DNA of 43,699 nt from an uncultured Lachnospiraceae bacterium (GTDB lineage: Bacteria; Bacillota; Clostridia; Lachnospirales; Lachnospiraceae). Every line of letters begins with the position of its first letter. Position 1 is the stretch's first letter. The translations under genes and the position numbers were made by a program. The notes beneath the pieces were generated by a model, which ran no database searches, was not told the DNA's origin, and worked only from the letters and a program-made list of their open reading frames with translations. The stretch spans positions 1 through 43,699 of the forward strand of contig CANRMC010000005.1 in NCBI GenBank assembly GCA_947631605.1, in the 5' to 3' direction. Shown here piece after piece: positions 1 to 9,271 of this stretch.

Positions 1-679
1 GCTCCAGCACGCGCGGACCGGCCACCACTCCTTCTTTTGTCACGTGTCCGACGATAAAAATGGCTGTTCCCTGACGCTTTGCAGTCTGCAAAAGCCTTGC
101 GGTCACCTCACGCACCTGAGATACCGTCCCCGGCGCTGTATTCAATTCGGCGATCATCATAGTCTGAATCGAATCGATAATTACCACATCCGCCGAACAC
201 CGCTCGATATTCTGTTCAATATTATCCATATCATTATCACATAAAAGGAGCAGACGTTCATCATATGCTCCCAGCCGTTCGCTGCGCATCTTGATCTGCG
301 CCGGTGATTCTTCTCCGGATACATAAAGTACGCGGATACCAGAGATAGTCAGATTGCGGCACATCTGTAGCAGAAGGGTGGATTTTCCGATACCGGGATC
401 GCCTCCCACCAGAACCAGAGAACCTTTTACAATGCCGCCGCCCAATACCCGGTCCAGCTCTCCGATACCTGTCTTGATCCGTATCTCAGACTCAGCAGAT
501 ACCTCTGCAATACTGGTTGCTTTAATCCTGTCCCGTACCGGAGTGCTATTTTTCTGTGACACAGTCACCTTTTCTTCCACAAAGGTATTCCAATTTTTGC
601 AGCCGGGACACTGTCCCATCCATTTTACCGATTCAAAACCACATTCTTTACAGAAAAATATCTGTTTTTCCTTTGCCAT
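1..679 (-). CDS. radA: DNA repair protein RadA/Sms, 3' part beyond the window edge
   Basis: Minus-strand translation from ATG at 679 gives MAKEKQIFFCKECGFESVKWMGQCPGCKNW (C4 zinc finger) and Walker A GGDPGIGKSTLLLQM. An SD (AGGAG) precedes the ATG. Confidence 0.93.
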   Translation of the reverse strand, partial: MAKEKQIFFCKECGFESVKWMGQCPGCKNWNTFVEEKVTVSQKNSTPVRDRIKATSIAEVSAESEIRIKTGIGELDRVLGGGIVKGSLVLVGGDPGIGKSTLLLQMCRNLTISGIRVLYVSGEESPAQIKMRSERLGAYDERLLLLCDNDMDNIEQNIERCSADVVIIDSIQTMMIAELNTAPGTVSQVREVTARLLQTAKRQGTAIFIVGHVTKEGVVAGPRVLE

Positions 680-714
680 TTCTATCTCCTCTAATCTGTT
701 CCGGTATACAAAAT

Positions 715-754
715 CAGCGTCTCTGCACAGCATATCGGCTGTCCGGAGACGCTG
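715..754 (-). terminator. Composite hairpin between the 137-aa gene and radA (terminator or attenuator candidate)
   Basis: Perfect 9-bp outer inverted repeat CAGCGTCTC (715-723) / GAGACGCTG (746-754), with inner 5-bp stem ACAGC/GCTGT. Followed on the minus strand by ATTTTGT. Confidence 0.45.
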
Positions 755-786
755 CAAGTATCATAATTTTCAGTTTGATGTACCGT

Positions 787-1200
787 CTACAACTTCTCGA
801 TCACAACACCTATGGAATCATTCTCTTCCAACTCAACACTCAGGCTCAGCTTTCCGCCCAGGTTGGTCTTCATCTTTCCGACGTAAACGTCATCTACATG
901 AACCTTGTATTCCTTTTCGGCTTCCAGTTCCAAAGTAACCTGTGCGTCTTTATCCCCTTCAACGCGAAACATTACTTTCTTATCCGTCGCACGAAAATCA
1001 TGGACTGCCGTTCCCGGAACGGATTCATAGACGAACATACCGTTCTTCTCCAGTTTTGTAATCTCATAAAAAGTCTTTATCTTATAGCTGTCTCCATTGT
1101 AAACAAAGCCGTCCTGCTTTGTTTTTTCCTGAAGCTCATAATTACCGAAACTAAGTGCACCATTCTCTTCTTCCCGTATGAGTTCCTTTACTACTGCCAT
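787..1200 (-). CDS. Conserved hypothetical protein (137 aa)
   Basis: Complete ORF with SD (AGGAGG) before the ATG, lying between clpC and radA in the same orientation. I did not recognise a catalytic motif. Confidence 0.75.
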   Translation of the reverse strand: MAVVKELIREEENGALSFGNYELQEKTKQDGFVYNGDSYKIKTFYEITKLEKNGMFVYESVPGTAVHDFRATDKKVMFRVEGDKDAQVTLELEAEKEYKVHVDDVYVGKMKTNLGGKLSLSVELEENDSIGVVIEKL

Positions 1201-1287
1201 AGTGGTATATCCTCCTCTTGTACTTTATACAGTTTTAAAGCTGATTCCATTATAGTATAAATTCAAATTTTTTTCTACAGATTTCTA

Positions 1288-3738
1288 TCACTTTACAGAA
1301 AATTTCAGATTATTTTCACAGACAGAAATGCTGACCTTATCCCCCTTCTTGATCCGCTTGCTCAGTACCTCTTTTGCCAGTTCATCTTCCACATATGTCT
1401 GAATTGCTCGCTTCAAAGGACGGGCGCCGTATTTCTTATCATAACCTTTTTCAAAAATATACTTTTTGAGGGTATCTCCATATGTGATATGAATGGAAAG
1501 GTTCGTCTCCGCCCTCTTTTTCAAATCCTTTAACATCAGGGCTGCAATGTCCATGACGTCTTTTTCGGACAGGGAACGGAATACGATAATGTCATCGATC
1601 CGGTTCAAAAATTCCGGTTTGAACATTTTCTTCACTTCATCCATAACGTTTGTTTTCATGTCGTCATGATCCATATCCGGATTATCGATTCCTGTATCAA
1701 ATCCCAGTTTTTTCGGATCGATAATTCTGGATGCGCCGGCATTGGAGGTCATGATGATAATGGTATTCTTGAAATCCACTTTTCTTCCCTGGGAATCTGT
1801 AATCATACCGTCATCCAGAACCTGAAGCAGGACGTTAAAGACGTCCGGATGCGCTTTTTCAATCTCGTCAAACAGAATAACCGAATACGGATTTTTACGC
1901 ACCTTCTCCGAGAGCTGTCCGCCCTCCTCAAATCCGACATATCCGGGCGGCGAACCGATCATTTTTGAAACACTGTGCTTCTCCATGTATTCCGACATAT
2001 CCACACGGATAATATTATTCTCATTTCCAAAAAGCACTTCCGCAAGCGCCTTGGAAAGTTCGGTTTTTCCCACACCGGTAGGCCCCAGGAATAAGAAAGA
2101 ACCTGACGGACGTTTTGGATCCTTCAATCCGACACGGCCTCTGCGGATTGCCTTCGCAACAGCGCTGACTGCTTCTTCCTGTCCCACTACGCGCTGATGC
2201 AGCGTCTCTTCCAGTTTGAGAAGTTTCTGCTGCTCGGACTGGGAAATCTTGCTGACCGGAACTTTGGTCCAGACGGAAACAACATCAGCAATATCGCTTT
2301 CCTGCACAACCAGTTCTTTTCGCATATTCCGGCTTTTATTCTTCCGCACCTTGTCCCTTGCTTTTTCTTCTAAGGAAATCTTCTCTCTTATTTCAGAAGC
2401 TTCCTCAAGATTTCCTTCCGTAATCAGTTCTTCTAATTCATCCTGCAGTTTCAGAATTTCTTTTTCATGTGAAAGGGATGTTTTGGTCTCCGAAAGAATC
2501 CCCAGACGCTTTCTGGCTGCCGCCTCATCAATGAGATCTATAGCTTTGTCCGGCAGATACCGGTCATTGATATAACGGATGGAATAATTGATAGCAGCCT
2601 CCATCGCACTTTCGTCGATCACTACATGATGATGCGCCTCGTACTTATAAGCGATCCCATGTAAAATATCCAATGTTTCTTCCTTTGTCGGCTCCTCTAC
2701 ATAAACCGGCTGGAATCTCCGTTCCAATGCCGCATCCTTCTCGATATATTTCCGGTATTCCACTCTGGTGGTTGCGCCGATGATCTGAATTTCCCCACGG
2801 GAAAGGGACGGTTTCAGAATATTCGAAGCGTCCATGGCTCCCTCTGCACCGCCTGCACCGATAATCGTATGGAGTTCATCTATAAAAAGTATGATATTTC
2901 CGGAGGTTTTTACCTCGTTGATGGCTTTCTTAATGCGCTCCTCAAATTCTCCCCGGTATTTGGAACCGGCAACCATGCTGGAAAGGTCCAGATTGAGAAT
3001 CTTTTTCCCTTTCAGTGTATCCGGAACGTCGCCGGAAGCAATCAGCTGGGACAGTCCTTCCACCACAGCGGTTTTTCCAACGCCCGGTTCTCCCACCAGA
3101 CAGGCGTTGTTCTTCATACGTCTGCTGAGAATCTGCATCACTCTCTGGATTTCCTGTTCCCGTCCCACGACCGGATCCAGTTCGCCGTCGGCTGCCGCCT
3201 GCGTCAGATCCTTACTGAACTGATCCAATGCCGGCGTCGGGGATTTTTTCTTTGCTTTTCCTCCGAATACCGCGGCGTAATCCCTTTTTGCAGTCTGCGG
3301 ATCGATTCCGCATGCCATCAGGATATCAATATAAAGTTTCTGGATATTTACCTTAAATGCCTGAATCAGTCTTGCGCCTACGGACTCTCTGTCCTTCAGT
3401 AGCGCCAGCAGAATATGCTCAGTTCCGATTGAGGATTCTCCCAGTCTGGAAGCTTCATTTTCTGCATTTTCAAGAATAGCAAGCGTACGCTCCGTATAGC
3501 TGCCGTCTCCTGCGATCAGAAGATCACTGTCCTCCAGTGACGCCTGTTCTATCATCATATCCAGCTTTTCCTTGGACAATCCGTTTCCTGCAAGCACTGT
3601 ATAGGCTGTGCCTCTGCCGACGGAAATAAGTCCGAACAGAATATGCTGGCTGCCGACAAAACTCTGCTGCATATCTTTTGAAATCTTTTTTGCTTTATTC
3701 AGAGCTGCCTGGGCAAGTTCCGTATATTCCAGTTTCAA
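1288..3738 (-). CDS. clpC: ATP-dependent Clp protease ATP-binding subunit ClpC
   Basis: Two Walker A motifs (GEPGVGKTAVVEG, GPTGVGKTELSKA), a Clp N domain and a UVR-like region. The probable start is TTG at 3738 preceded by GGAGGT; the longer ORF-track start at 3798 lacks this support. Confidence 0.95.
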   Translation of the reverse strand: MKLEYTELAQAALNKAKKISKDMQQSFVGSQHILFGLISVGRGTAYTVLAGNGLSKEKLDMMIEQASLEDSDLLIAGDGSYTERTLAILENAENEASRLGESSIGTEHILLALLKDRESVGARLIQAFKVNIQKLYIDILMACGIDPQTAKRDYAAVFGGKAKKKSPTPALDQFSKDLTQAAADGELDPVVGREQEIQRVMQILSRRMKNNACLVGEPGVGKTAVVEGLSQLIASGDVPDTLKGKKILNLDLSSMVAGSKYRGEFEERIKKAINEVKTSGNIILFIDELHTIIGAGGAEGAMDASNILKPSLSRGEIQIIGATTRVEYRKYIEKDAALERRFQPVYVEEPTKEETLDILHGIAYKYEAHHHVVIDESAMEAAINYSIRYINDRYLPDKAIDLIDEAAARKRLGILSETKTSLSHEKEILKLQDELEELITEGNLEEASEIREKISLEEKARDKVRKNKSRNMRKELVVQESDIADVVSVWTKVPVSKISQSEQQKLLKLEETLHQRVVGQEEAVSAVAKAIRRGRVGLKDPKRPSGSFLFLGPTGVGKTELSKALAEVLFGNENNIIRVDMSEYMEKHSVSKMIGSPPGYVGFEEGGQLSEKVRKNPYSVILFDEIEKAHPDVFNVLLQVLDDGMITDSQGRKVDFKNTIIIMTSNAGASRIIDPKKLGFDTGIDNPDMDHDDMKTNVMDEVKKMFKPEFLNRIDDIIVFRSLSEKDVMDIAALMLKDLKKRAETNLSIHITYGDTLKKYIFEKGYDKKYGARPLKRAIQTYVEDELAKEVLSKRIKKGDKVSISVCENNLKFSVK

Positions 3739-3808
3739 TGTTCTACCTCCGATTCTATACTTCAGATCCTTCGCACATACTGGCAATCCGGAATACAAAT
3801 CTTACCTG

Positions 3809-5062
3809 TTACTGTTCGTCGATTGCCTTACCAATATCGTGCCGAAGATACTTATTATCAAAGTTTATCCATTCTGTGGCTTTATATGCATTCGCCCGCG
3901 CCTCAAAGAGGTCGGCGCCCTTTGCCGTTACGCCCAGGACACGTCCGCCATTCGTGACAACGCCCTGCTCCGTTTTCTTCGTTCCGGCATGAAATACATA
4001 ATAACCGTCTTTATCCCGGAAATTCTCCAATCCATGAATGACGAATCCTTTCTCATAGGACACCAATACAACACAGACTGCGGCATTCTCTTCAAACGCA
4101 AGGTCGATTTCCTCCAGCCGTCCGTCGATACAGGCTTCCATAACGTCGATCATATCATTCTTCATCCGCGGTATTACAACCTGCGCCTCCGGATCGCCGA
4201 ATCTCGCATTGTATTCCAGAACCTTCGGTCCGTCCTCCGTCAGCATCAGACCACAGAACAGGATTCCTTTAAAATCCCTGCCTTCCGCATGCATGGCGTC
4301 AATGGTCGGCTGATAAATATGCTTCTTACAGTAATCATCTATTTCTTTTGTATAGAACGGACTTGGAGAAAATGTTCCCATTCCGCCGGTATTCAGTCCC
4401 TGGTCGCCATCCTTTGCACGTTTATGATCCTGCGCAGAGGTCATCGGTTTAATCGTCTTTCCGTCACAGAAACAGAGGACCGATACCTCCCTGCCCGTCA
4501 GGAATTCTTCGATTACGATGGTATCTCCCGCTTTTCCGAACTGACGGTCCAGCATCAGGGTTTTTACGCCACTTTTTGCTTCCTCCAGAGTGTTACAGAT
4601 CAGAACGCCTTTTCCGAGCGCCAGTCCGTCCGCCTTCAGAACGATCGGCATATTTGCTGTCTCCAGATATTTCAGCGCCGATTCCGGATCTGAAAATGTT
4701 TCAGAAGCAGCAGAAGGAATCTTGTATTTTTTCATCAACTCCTTGGAAAATGCCTTGGAGCCTTCTATGATCGCCGCTTTTTTCTCAGGACCGAATGTAC
4801 GGATACCGTTTTCAATAAAACAATCCGCAACGCCTGCCACCAACGGATCGTCCGGTCCGATGATCGCAAGGTCAATGGCTTCTTTCTTTGCGAATGCCAC
4901 TAATTTTTCCGCATCCATGACAGAAATATCCACACACTCCGCAACCTCTGCAATTCCGGCATTTCCCGGCGCTGCAAAGAGCTTATCCACCTTTGGACTC
5001 CGGCTGCACTTCCATGCGATTGCATGCTCTCTTCCGCCGCCGCCTACGATTAAAACCTTCAT
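3809..5062 (-). CDS. purD: Phosphoribosylamine--glycine ligase
   Basis: MKVLIVGGGGREHAIAWK N-terminus, ATP-grasp body (KADGLALGKGV, EYNARFGDPE). Confidence 0.96.
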   Translation of the reverse strand: MKVLIVGGGGREHAIAWKCSRSPKVDKLFAAPGNAGIAEVAECVDISVMDAEKLVAFAKKEAIDLAIIGPDDPLVAGVADCFIENGIRTFGPEKKAAIIEGSKAFSKELMKKYKIPSAASETFSDPESALKYLETANMPIVLKADGLALGKGVLICNTLEEAKSGVKTLMLDRQFGKAGDTIVIEEFLTGREVSVLCFCDGKTIKPMTSAQDHKRAKDGDQGLNTGGMGTFSPSPFYTKEIDDYCKKHIYQPTIDAMHAEGRDFKGILFCGLMLTEDGPKVLEYNARFGDPEAQVVIPRMKNDMIDVMEACIDGRLEEIDLAFEENAAVCVVLVSYEKGFVIHGLENFRDKDGYYVFHAGTKKTEQGVVTNGGRVLGVTAKGADLFEARANAYKATEWINFDNKYLRHDIGKAIDEQ

Positions 5063-5088
5063 TTCATTTTCCTCCTTCGATACACGCT

Positions 5089-5682
5089 CTATACCGCCTC
5101 ATTTGCAATCTGATTGATAGCAGCCGGAAGCAGTTTCCATTCAGCTTCTTCCATCACCCGCTGCTGAAGAATCTTCGGGGTATCACCCGGCAGAACCGGA
5201 ACCGCTTTCTGTAAAAGAATCGGTCCTGTGTCCGTCCCCTTATCCACATAATGCACGGTAGCGCCGGTTACTTTTACACCGCGTTCCAGCGCTGCTTCAT
5301 GTACTTTCAAACCATAATATCCGGTTCCGCAGAAAGACGGGATCAAAGACGGATGGATATTGATAATCTTCTTTTCATAACGGTCGATCATCGCTTCCGG
5401 GATTACAACAAGGAAACCTGCCAGAACAATAAGATCCGGCCGGTAAGCATCTACGCCCTGAAGCAAAGCCTTGTGAAATTCTTCGCGGGACGCATAATCC
5501 TTTGGAGAAATCACCTGATTTGGGATTCCGGCCTTTTCCGCACGTTCCAATGCGCGTACCCCGTAATTATTGCTGATTACGCCCACAAGTTCCGCATTGG
5601 TGATCGTGCCGTCTTTTACGGCGTCAATGATCGCCTGCAGATTGGTTCCGCCTCCTGAGACAAGGACGACAACTCTCAGCAT
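5089..5682 (-). CDS. purN: Phosphoribosylglycinamide formyltransferase
   Basis: MLRVVVLVSGGGTNLQAIID; IINIHPSLIPSFCG motif; HYVDKGTDTGPILLQ. Confidence 0.96.
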   Translation of the reverse strand: MLRVVVLVSGGGTNLQAIIDAVKDGTITNAELVGVISNNYGVRALERAEKAGIPNQVISPKDYASREEFHKALLQGVDAYRPDLIVLAGFLVVIPEAMIDRYEKKIINIHPSLIPSFCGTGYYGLKVHEAALERGVKVTGATVHYVDKGTDTGPILLQKAVPVLPGDTPKILQQRVMEEAEWKLLPAAINQIANEAV

Positions 5683-6701
5683 ATTTCTACCTCCTTTTTG
5701 CCCTCCTTCACAGAACCTAGAATACAGCCGTCCTCACCGGCCTTTCGTACTGCGGCAAGTGTTTTTTCCGCATCCTCTGCTTCAACGGCAAGCACCATTC
5801 CGATTCCCATATTATATGTATTATACATAACTTCTTCCGATACATTTCCTTTTTCCGCCAGAAGCTTAAAGATTGCCGGAACTTCATAGGCGTCTTTTCT
5901 GACGGAAGCCTTCGTTCCCTCCGGAAGCATTCTCGGAATATTTTCATAAAATCCGCCGCCTGTAATATGGCTGCATCCTTTGATCTTTACGCCGGAATCC
6001 TTCACGCTCTGCAGCGCTTTCACATAGATTTTTGTCGGTGTGAGAAGCGCTTCTCCGAGAGTTTTCCCCAGTTCTTCATAATAAGTCTCCAGGGACTCTT
6101 TTGTCATTTCAAATACCTTACGGACAAGAGAAAAACCGTTGCTGTGAACACCGGAAGAATAAATGCCGACCAAAGCGTCTCCCGGACGGATATCAGCTCC
6201 TGTGATCAGGTCTTTTTCATCTACGGCTCCGACCGCAAATCCCGCAAGATCATATTCATCTTCCGGCATAAGATCCGGATGTTCGGCTGTTTCGCCGCCG
6301 ATCAATGCGGCTCCTGCCTGCACGCAGCCTTCCGCCACACCGCCTACGATCTCGGCGATCTGCTCCGGATGATTCTTTCCGCACGCAATATAGTCCAGAA
6401 AGAACAGCGGCTCTCCGCCAGCGCAGGCAATATCGTTAACGCACATGGCGACGCAGTCGATCCCGATCGTGTCATGTTTATCCAGAATGAATGCCAGTTT
6501 CAATTTCGTTCCGACGCCGTCTGTTCCGGAAACAAGCACAGGATGCTCCATCTCCTTCAGCTTTTCCATGGAGAAAGCGCCCGAAAATCCGCCAATACTG
6601 GTCAGAACCTCTTTCCGCATGGTTTTTTTGATATGTCCTTTCATAAGTTCCACCGAACGGTAGCCTGCTTCAATATCAACACCGGCATTCTTGTAATCCA
6701 T
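5676..6701 (-). CDS. purM: Phosphoribosylformylglycinamidine cyclo-ligase
   Basis: DYKNAGVDIEAG; LVSGTDGVGTKLKLA; GETAEHPDLM. The probable start is ATG 6701 (MDYKNAG). Overlaps the purN start by 7 nt. Confidence 0.95.
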   Translation of the reverse strand: MDYKNAGVDIEAGYRSVELMKGHIKKTMRKEVLTSIGGFSGAFSMEKLKEMEHPVLVSGTDGVGTKLKLAFILDKHDTIGIDCVAMCVNDIACAGGEPLFFLDYIACGKNHPEQIAEIVGGVAEGCVQAGAALIGGETAEHPDLMPEDEYDLAGFAVGAVDEKDLITGADIRPGDALVGIYSSGVHSNGFSLVRKVFEMTKESLETYYEELGKTLGEALLTPTKIYVKALQSVKDSGVKIKGCSHITGGGFYENIPRMLPEGTKASVRKDAYEVPAIFKLLAEKGNVSEEVMYNTYNMGIGMVLAVEAEDAEKTLAAVRKAGEDGCILGSVKEGKKEVEIC

Positions 6702-6762
6702 TTTCCATTCCTCCTGCATATGCATTTCTATCCGGCTTACGCCTTACATTTCGTACCAAATT

Positions 6763-6791
6763 ATTATAGAGGAAATACCATCGTTTGTAAA
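6763..6791 (-). promoter_or_regulatory. Sigma-A type promoter for purMND
   Basis: Minus strand TTTACA-17 nt-TATAAT (-35 at 6786-6791, -10 at 6763-6768). Confidence 0.7.
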
Positions 6792-6824
6792 CAAGAAACC
6801 ATAGAATATTTTGTACGGAAAACA

Positions 6825-6853
6825 TTGAAGAATCTTCCAATCTGTGATAGAAT
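6825..6853 (+). promoter_or_regulatory. Sigma-A type promoter for the LacI-sensor/GGDEF gene
   Basis: TTGAAG-17 nt-TAGAAT, about 60 nt upstream of the ATG at 6916. Confidence 0.6.
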
Positions 6854-6915
6854 ATACATAGTTGTTGGGTAAATTAAGATAAAAATTTTCTTCATTACAG
6901 GGGGTACAAAAAATA

Positions 6916-9222
6916 ATGCTGGAAAATAGACCGAATATAGGTTTTTTCACATGCCATCTTGATAATGATTATGCGTACGAAGTACTGAAAGGCGTAGAAT
7001 ATGCCGCCAGAGAAGCCGACGCAAATCTCATTATTTTTCCGGGCATGTATCTGGATGCGACTTACAACGATCCCAAGAATGCAAAATACGATTATCAGTA
7101 CAATTCTATCTTCTACTATGCATCCCACAAAACGCTGGACGCTCTGATCGTTTCCATCGGTTCTATCGGAAGCTTCATATCTACAGAGGACAAGAAGACC
7201 TTTTTGTCCAGCTTTGATGTGCCGATACTTACCATTGAAGTCGAGGTTCCGGGGTATCCGTATCTTTATACAGAAGGTACGACAGGTATGCGCGAAGCCA
7301 TTGAGCACCTGATCAAAGAACACAAAAAGACGAACATCGGTTATGTCGGCGGTCGGGAAGAAAATGCAGACGCAAGGGAACGTCTGAAGGTTTATCGGAC
7401 TGTTCTTGCCGAGAATAATATTCCTGTAGATGACAGTAAGATTGTATATGGTAATTTTTCCGAATATTCCGAAGAAGTGGTAAGCGAACTTCTGGATCGG
7501 CATCCGGACCTGGAGGCCATCGTATTTGCCAACGACCAGATGACGATCGGCGGATACCGGGTACTGAAATCACGCGGTTATAAGATCGGAAAAGATATTC
7601 TGGTAACCGGCTTTGACAATTCCATCACATCGCTGGTACAGGATCCGCCGCTTACAACCGTTGAGAACAATATTATGGATCTGGGATATAACGCCCTGTA
7701 TCAGGCGATTTCTCTGGTAAAAACAGGAAAGACCACAAAATCTCTCCTGCATTCCAACCTGATACGCAGGAACTCCTGCGGCTGCAGCCCTGCTTCTGAT
7801 TCGAATTCTATCCAGACCCTCAATCGCCGGTTATCGGAAATCACACCGGAGGAACTGCTGGATTATTTTAAAGAAAAATTCATGAATCATTATTTTAACT
7901 CCTTTTATGCCGAGCAGATGTTCCAGACTCTGGATCCGTTTTTCCTGCATTTTATTTACCCGATTTTTGACGATTCCAAGACGCCAAGCCGTCAGCAGAT
8001 TCAGGACGAAATTAATGAAATCTTCAACAGCGAACTGATCAATTATTTTTCAAATGAACAGTTTTCCTATACATTGAACCTTTTGTCGGAGTTTTTATTA
8101 AATCTGGATATTCAGCCGGAAAAGACGCTGAAACTCTCCAAATCGTTCAGTGCTGCGCTTTCATATCTTTCCTGCACGCTGTCCAGCGAGCTGCACAATA
8201 CGATCCGTCAGCATAAGACCGATACATGGTCTTCCGTATATATCACAAGAGACACGCTTCTTACAAGCAACGATGAGACTCAATGTTTCCAGCTCATTAT
8301 GGAAAAACTTCTGAACTCCGGTTTCAAGAGCGCTTATATTTACCTTTATGACCAGCCTGTAAAACAGTATCCGAACGGACGCTGGGAGATTCCGGACAAC
8401 GTACTCTTCCAGGCATGCAATAAAGACGGCGAGATTTCCGTCTTCCACGCAGAAGACCGGATCATCCCATCCTCCATGGTATTCCATAATAAATATACGA
8501 ACAACGACATCCGTCGTACCATGGTTGTTACGCCTATCTTTACAAATGAAGTCCAGCACGGTCTGTTTGTCTGCGAAGCCGACATTCATACGTTCGGCAA
8601 TATCTATGCCGCAGCTTTGCAGCTCGGTACTTCGCTGAAGTTCATCTCTCTGATGAAACAACAGTTTGCGATCCAGAACCGGCTGGAGTCTACCATGAGT
8701 GAGATCAATGAGAAAAACGACCTTCTCAACCACTTGTATATTACGGACGAGCTTACGCAGCTCTATAACCGGCGCGGTTTCTTCGAAGTGACGCAGCGCT
8801 ACATCAATCTCAAGTCAAATGCAGGGAAAACCGGTATCATTACTTTTGCCGACATGGACAACCTGAAACAGGTCAATGATAAGTTCGGACACAAGGAAGG
8901 CGATTTCGCATTAAAGCAGATAGCGGAAACTCTCCGAAAGAGTTTTTCCGACGACGCTATTATCGCCCGTCTCGGCGGCGACGAATTTGTAGCATTTACC
9001 CTGATCAATTCAACGGATATGAAAAATAAGATTACGGGCGCCCTGTCCGAATATACCAACAACGTAAATGCTACCTGCGGAAAACCTTATTACATTGATC
9101 TAAGCTATGGCATTACGGAATTCACCTGTTCTGAAACGCTGAATATCGAAGATATTCTGATTCAGGCGGATGAAATCCTGTATCAGAACAAGCGTTACAA
9201 ACGGAAATCCGTTCTCAAGTAA
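6916..9222 (+). CDS. GGDEF (diguanylate cyclase) protein with N-terminal LacI/periplasmic-binding-protein-like sensor domain
   Basis: N-terminal NIGFFTCHLDNDYAYEVLKGVEYA and TTVENNIMDLGYNALYQAISLV...RRNSCGC resemble LacI-family sensor domains. C-terminal RLGGDEFVAF gives an intact GGDEF motif. Confidence 0.9.
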   Translation: MLENRPNIGFFTCHLDNDYAYEVLKGVEYAAREADANLIIFPGMYLDATYNDPKNAKYDYQYNSIFYYASHKTLDALIVSIGSIGSFISTEDKKTFLSSFDVPILTIEVEVPGYPYLYTEGTTGMREAIEHLIKEHKKTNIGYVGGREENADARERLKVYRTVLAENNIPVDDSKIVYGNFSEYSEEVVSELLDRHPDLEAIVFANDQMTIGGYRVLKSRGYKIGKDILVTGFDNSITSLVQDPPLTTVENNIMDLGYNALYQAISLVKTGKTTKSLLHSNLIRRNSCGCSPASDSNSIQTLNRRLSEITPEELLDYFKEKFMNHYFNSFYAEQMFQTLDPFFLHFIYPIFDDSKTPSRQQIQDEINEIFNSELINYFSNEQFSYTLNLLSEFLLNLDIQPEKTLKLSKSFSAALSYLSCTLSSELHNTIRQHKTDTWSSVYITRDTLLTSNDETQCFQLIMEKLLNSGFKSAYIYLYDQPVKQYPNGRWEIPDNVLFQACNKDGEISVFHAEDRIIPSSMVFHNKYTNNDIRRTMVVTPIFTNEVQHGLFVCEADIHTFGNIYAAALQLGTSLKFISLMKQQFAIQNRLESTMSEINEKNDLLNHLYITDELTQLYNRRGFFEVTQRYINLKSNAGKTGIITFADMDNLKQVNDKFGHKEGDFALKQIAETLRKSFSDDAIIARLGGDEFVAFTLINSTDMKNKITGALSEYTNNVNATCGKPYYIDLSYGITEFTCSETLNIEDILIQADEILYQNKRYKRKSVLK

Positions 9223-9239
9223 AGATACGGAATATAAAA

Positions 9240-9260
9240 AGAACCCGAAAAACGGGTTCT
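9240..9260. terminator. Bidirectional intrinsic terminator
   Basis: AGAACCCG-AAAAA-CGGGTTCT flanked by A and T tracts, between convergent genes. Confidence 0.85.
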
Positions 9261-9271
9261 TTTTTATATGC

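Noticed and set aside
3608-4693. 361-aa plus-strand ORF
   Set aside because: Lies antisense across purD, has no recognisable motif, and looks like a codon-bias shadow of a conserved gene.
5967-6872. 301-aa plus-strand ORF
   Set aside because: Antisense to purM and the purM promoter region; no SD or family-like motif.
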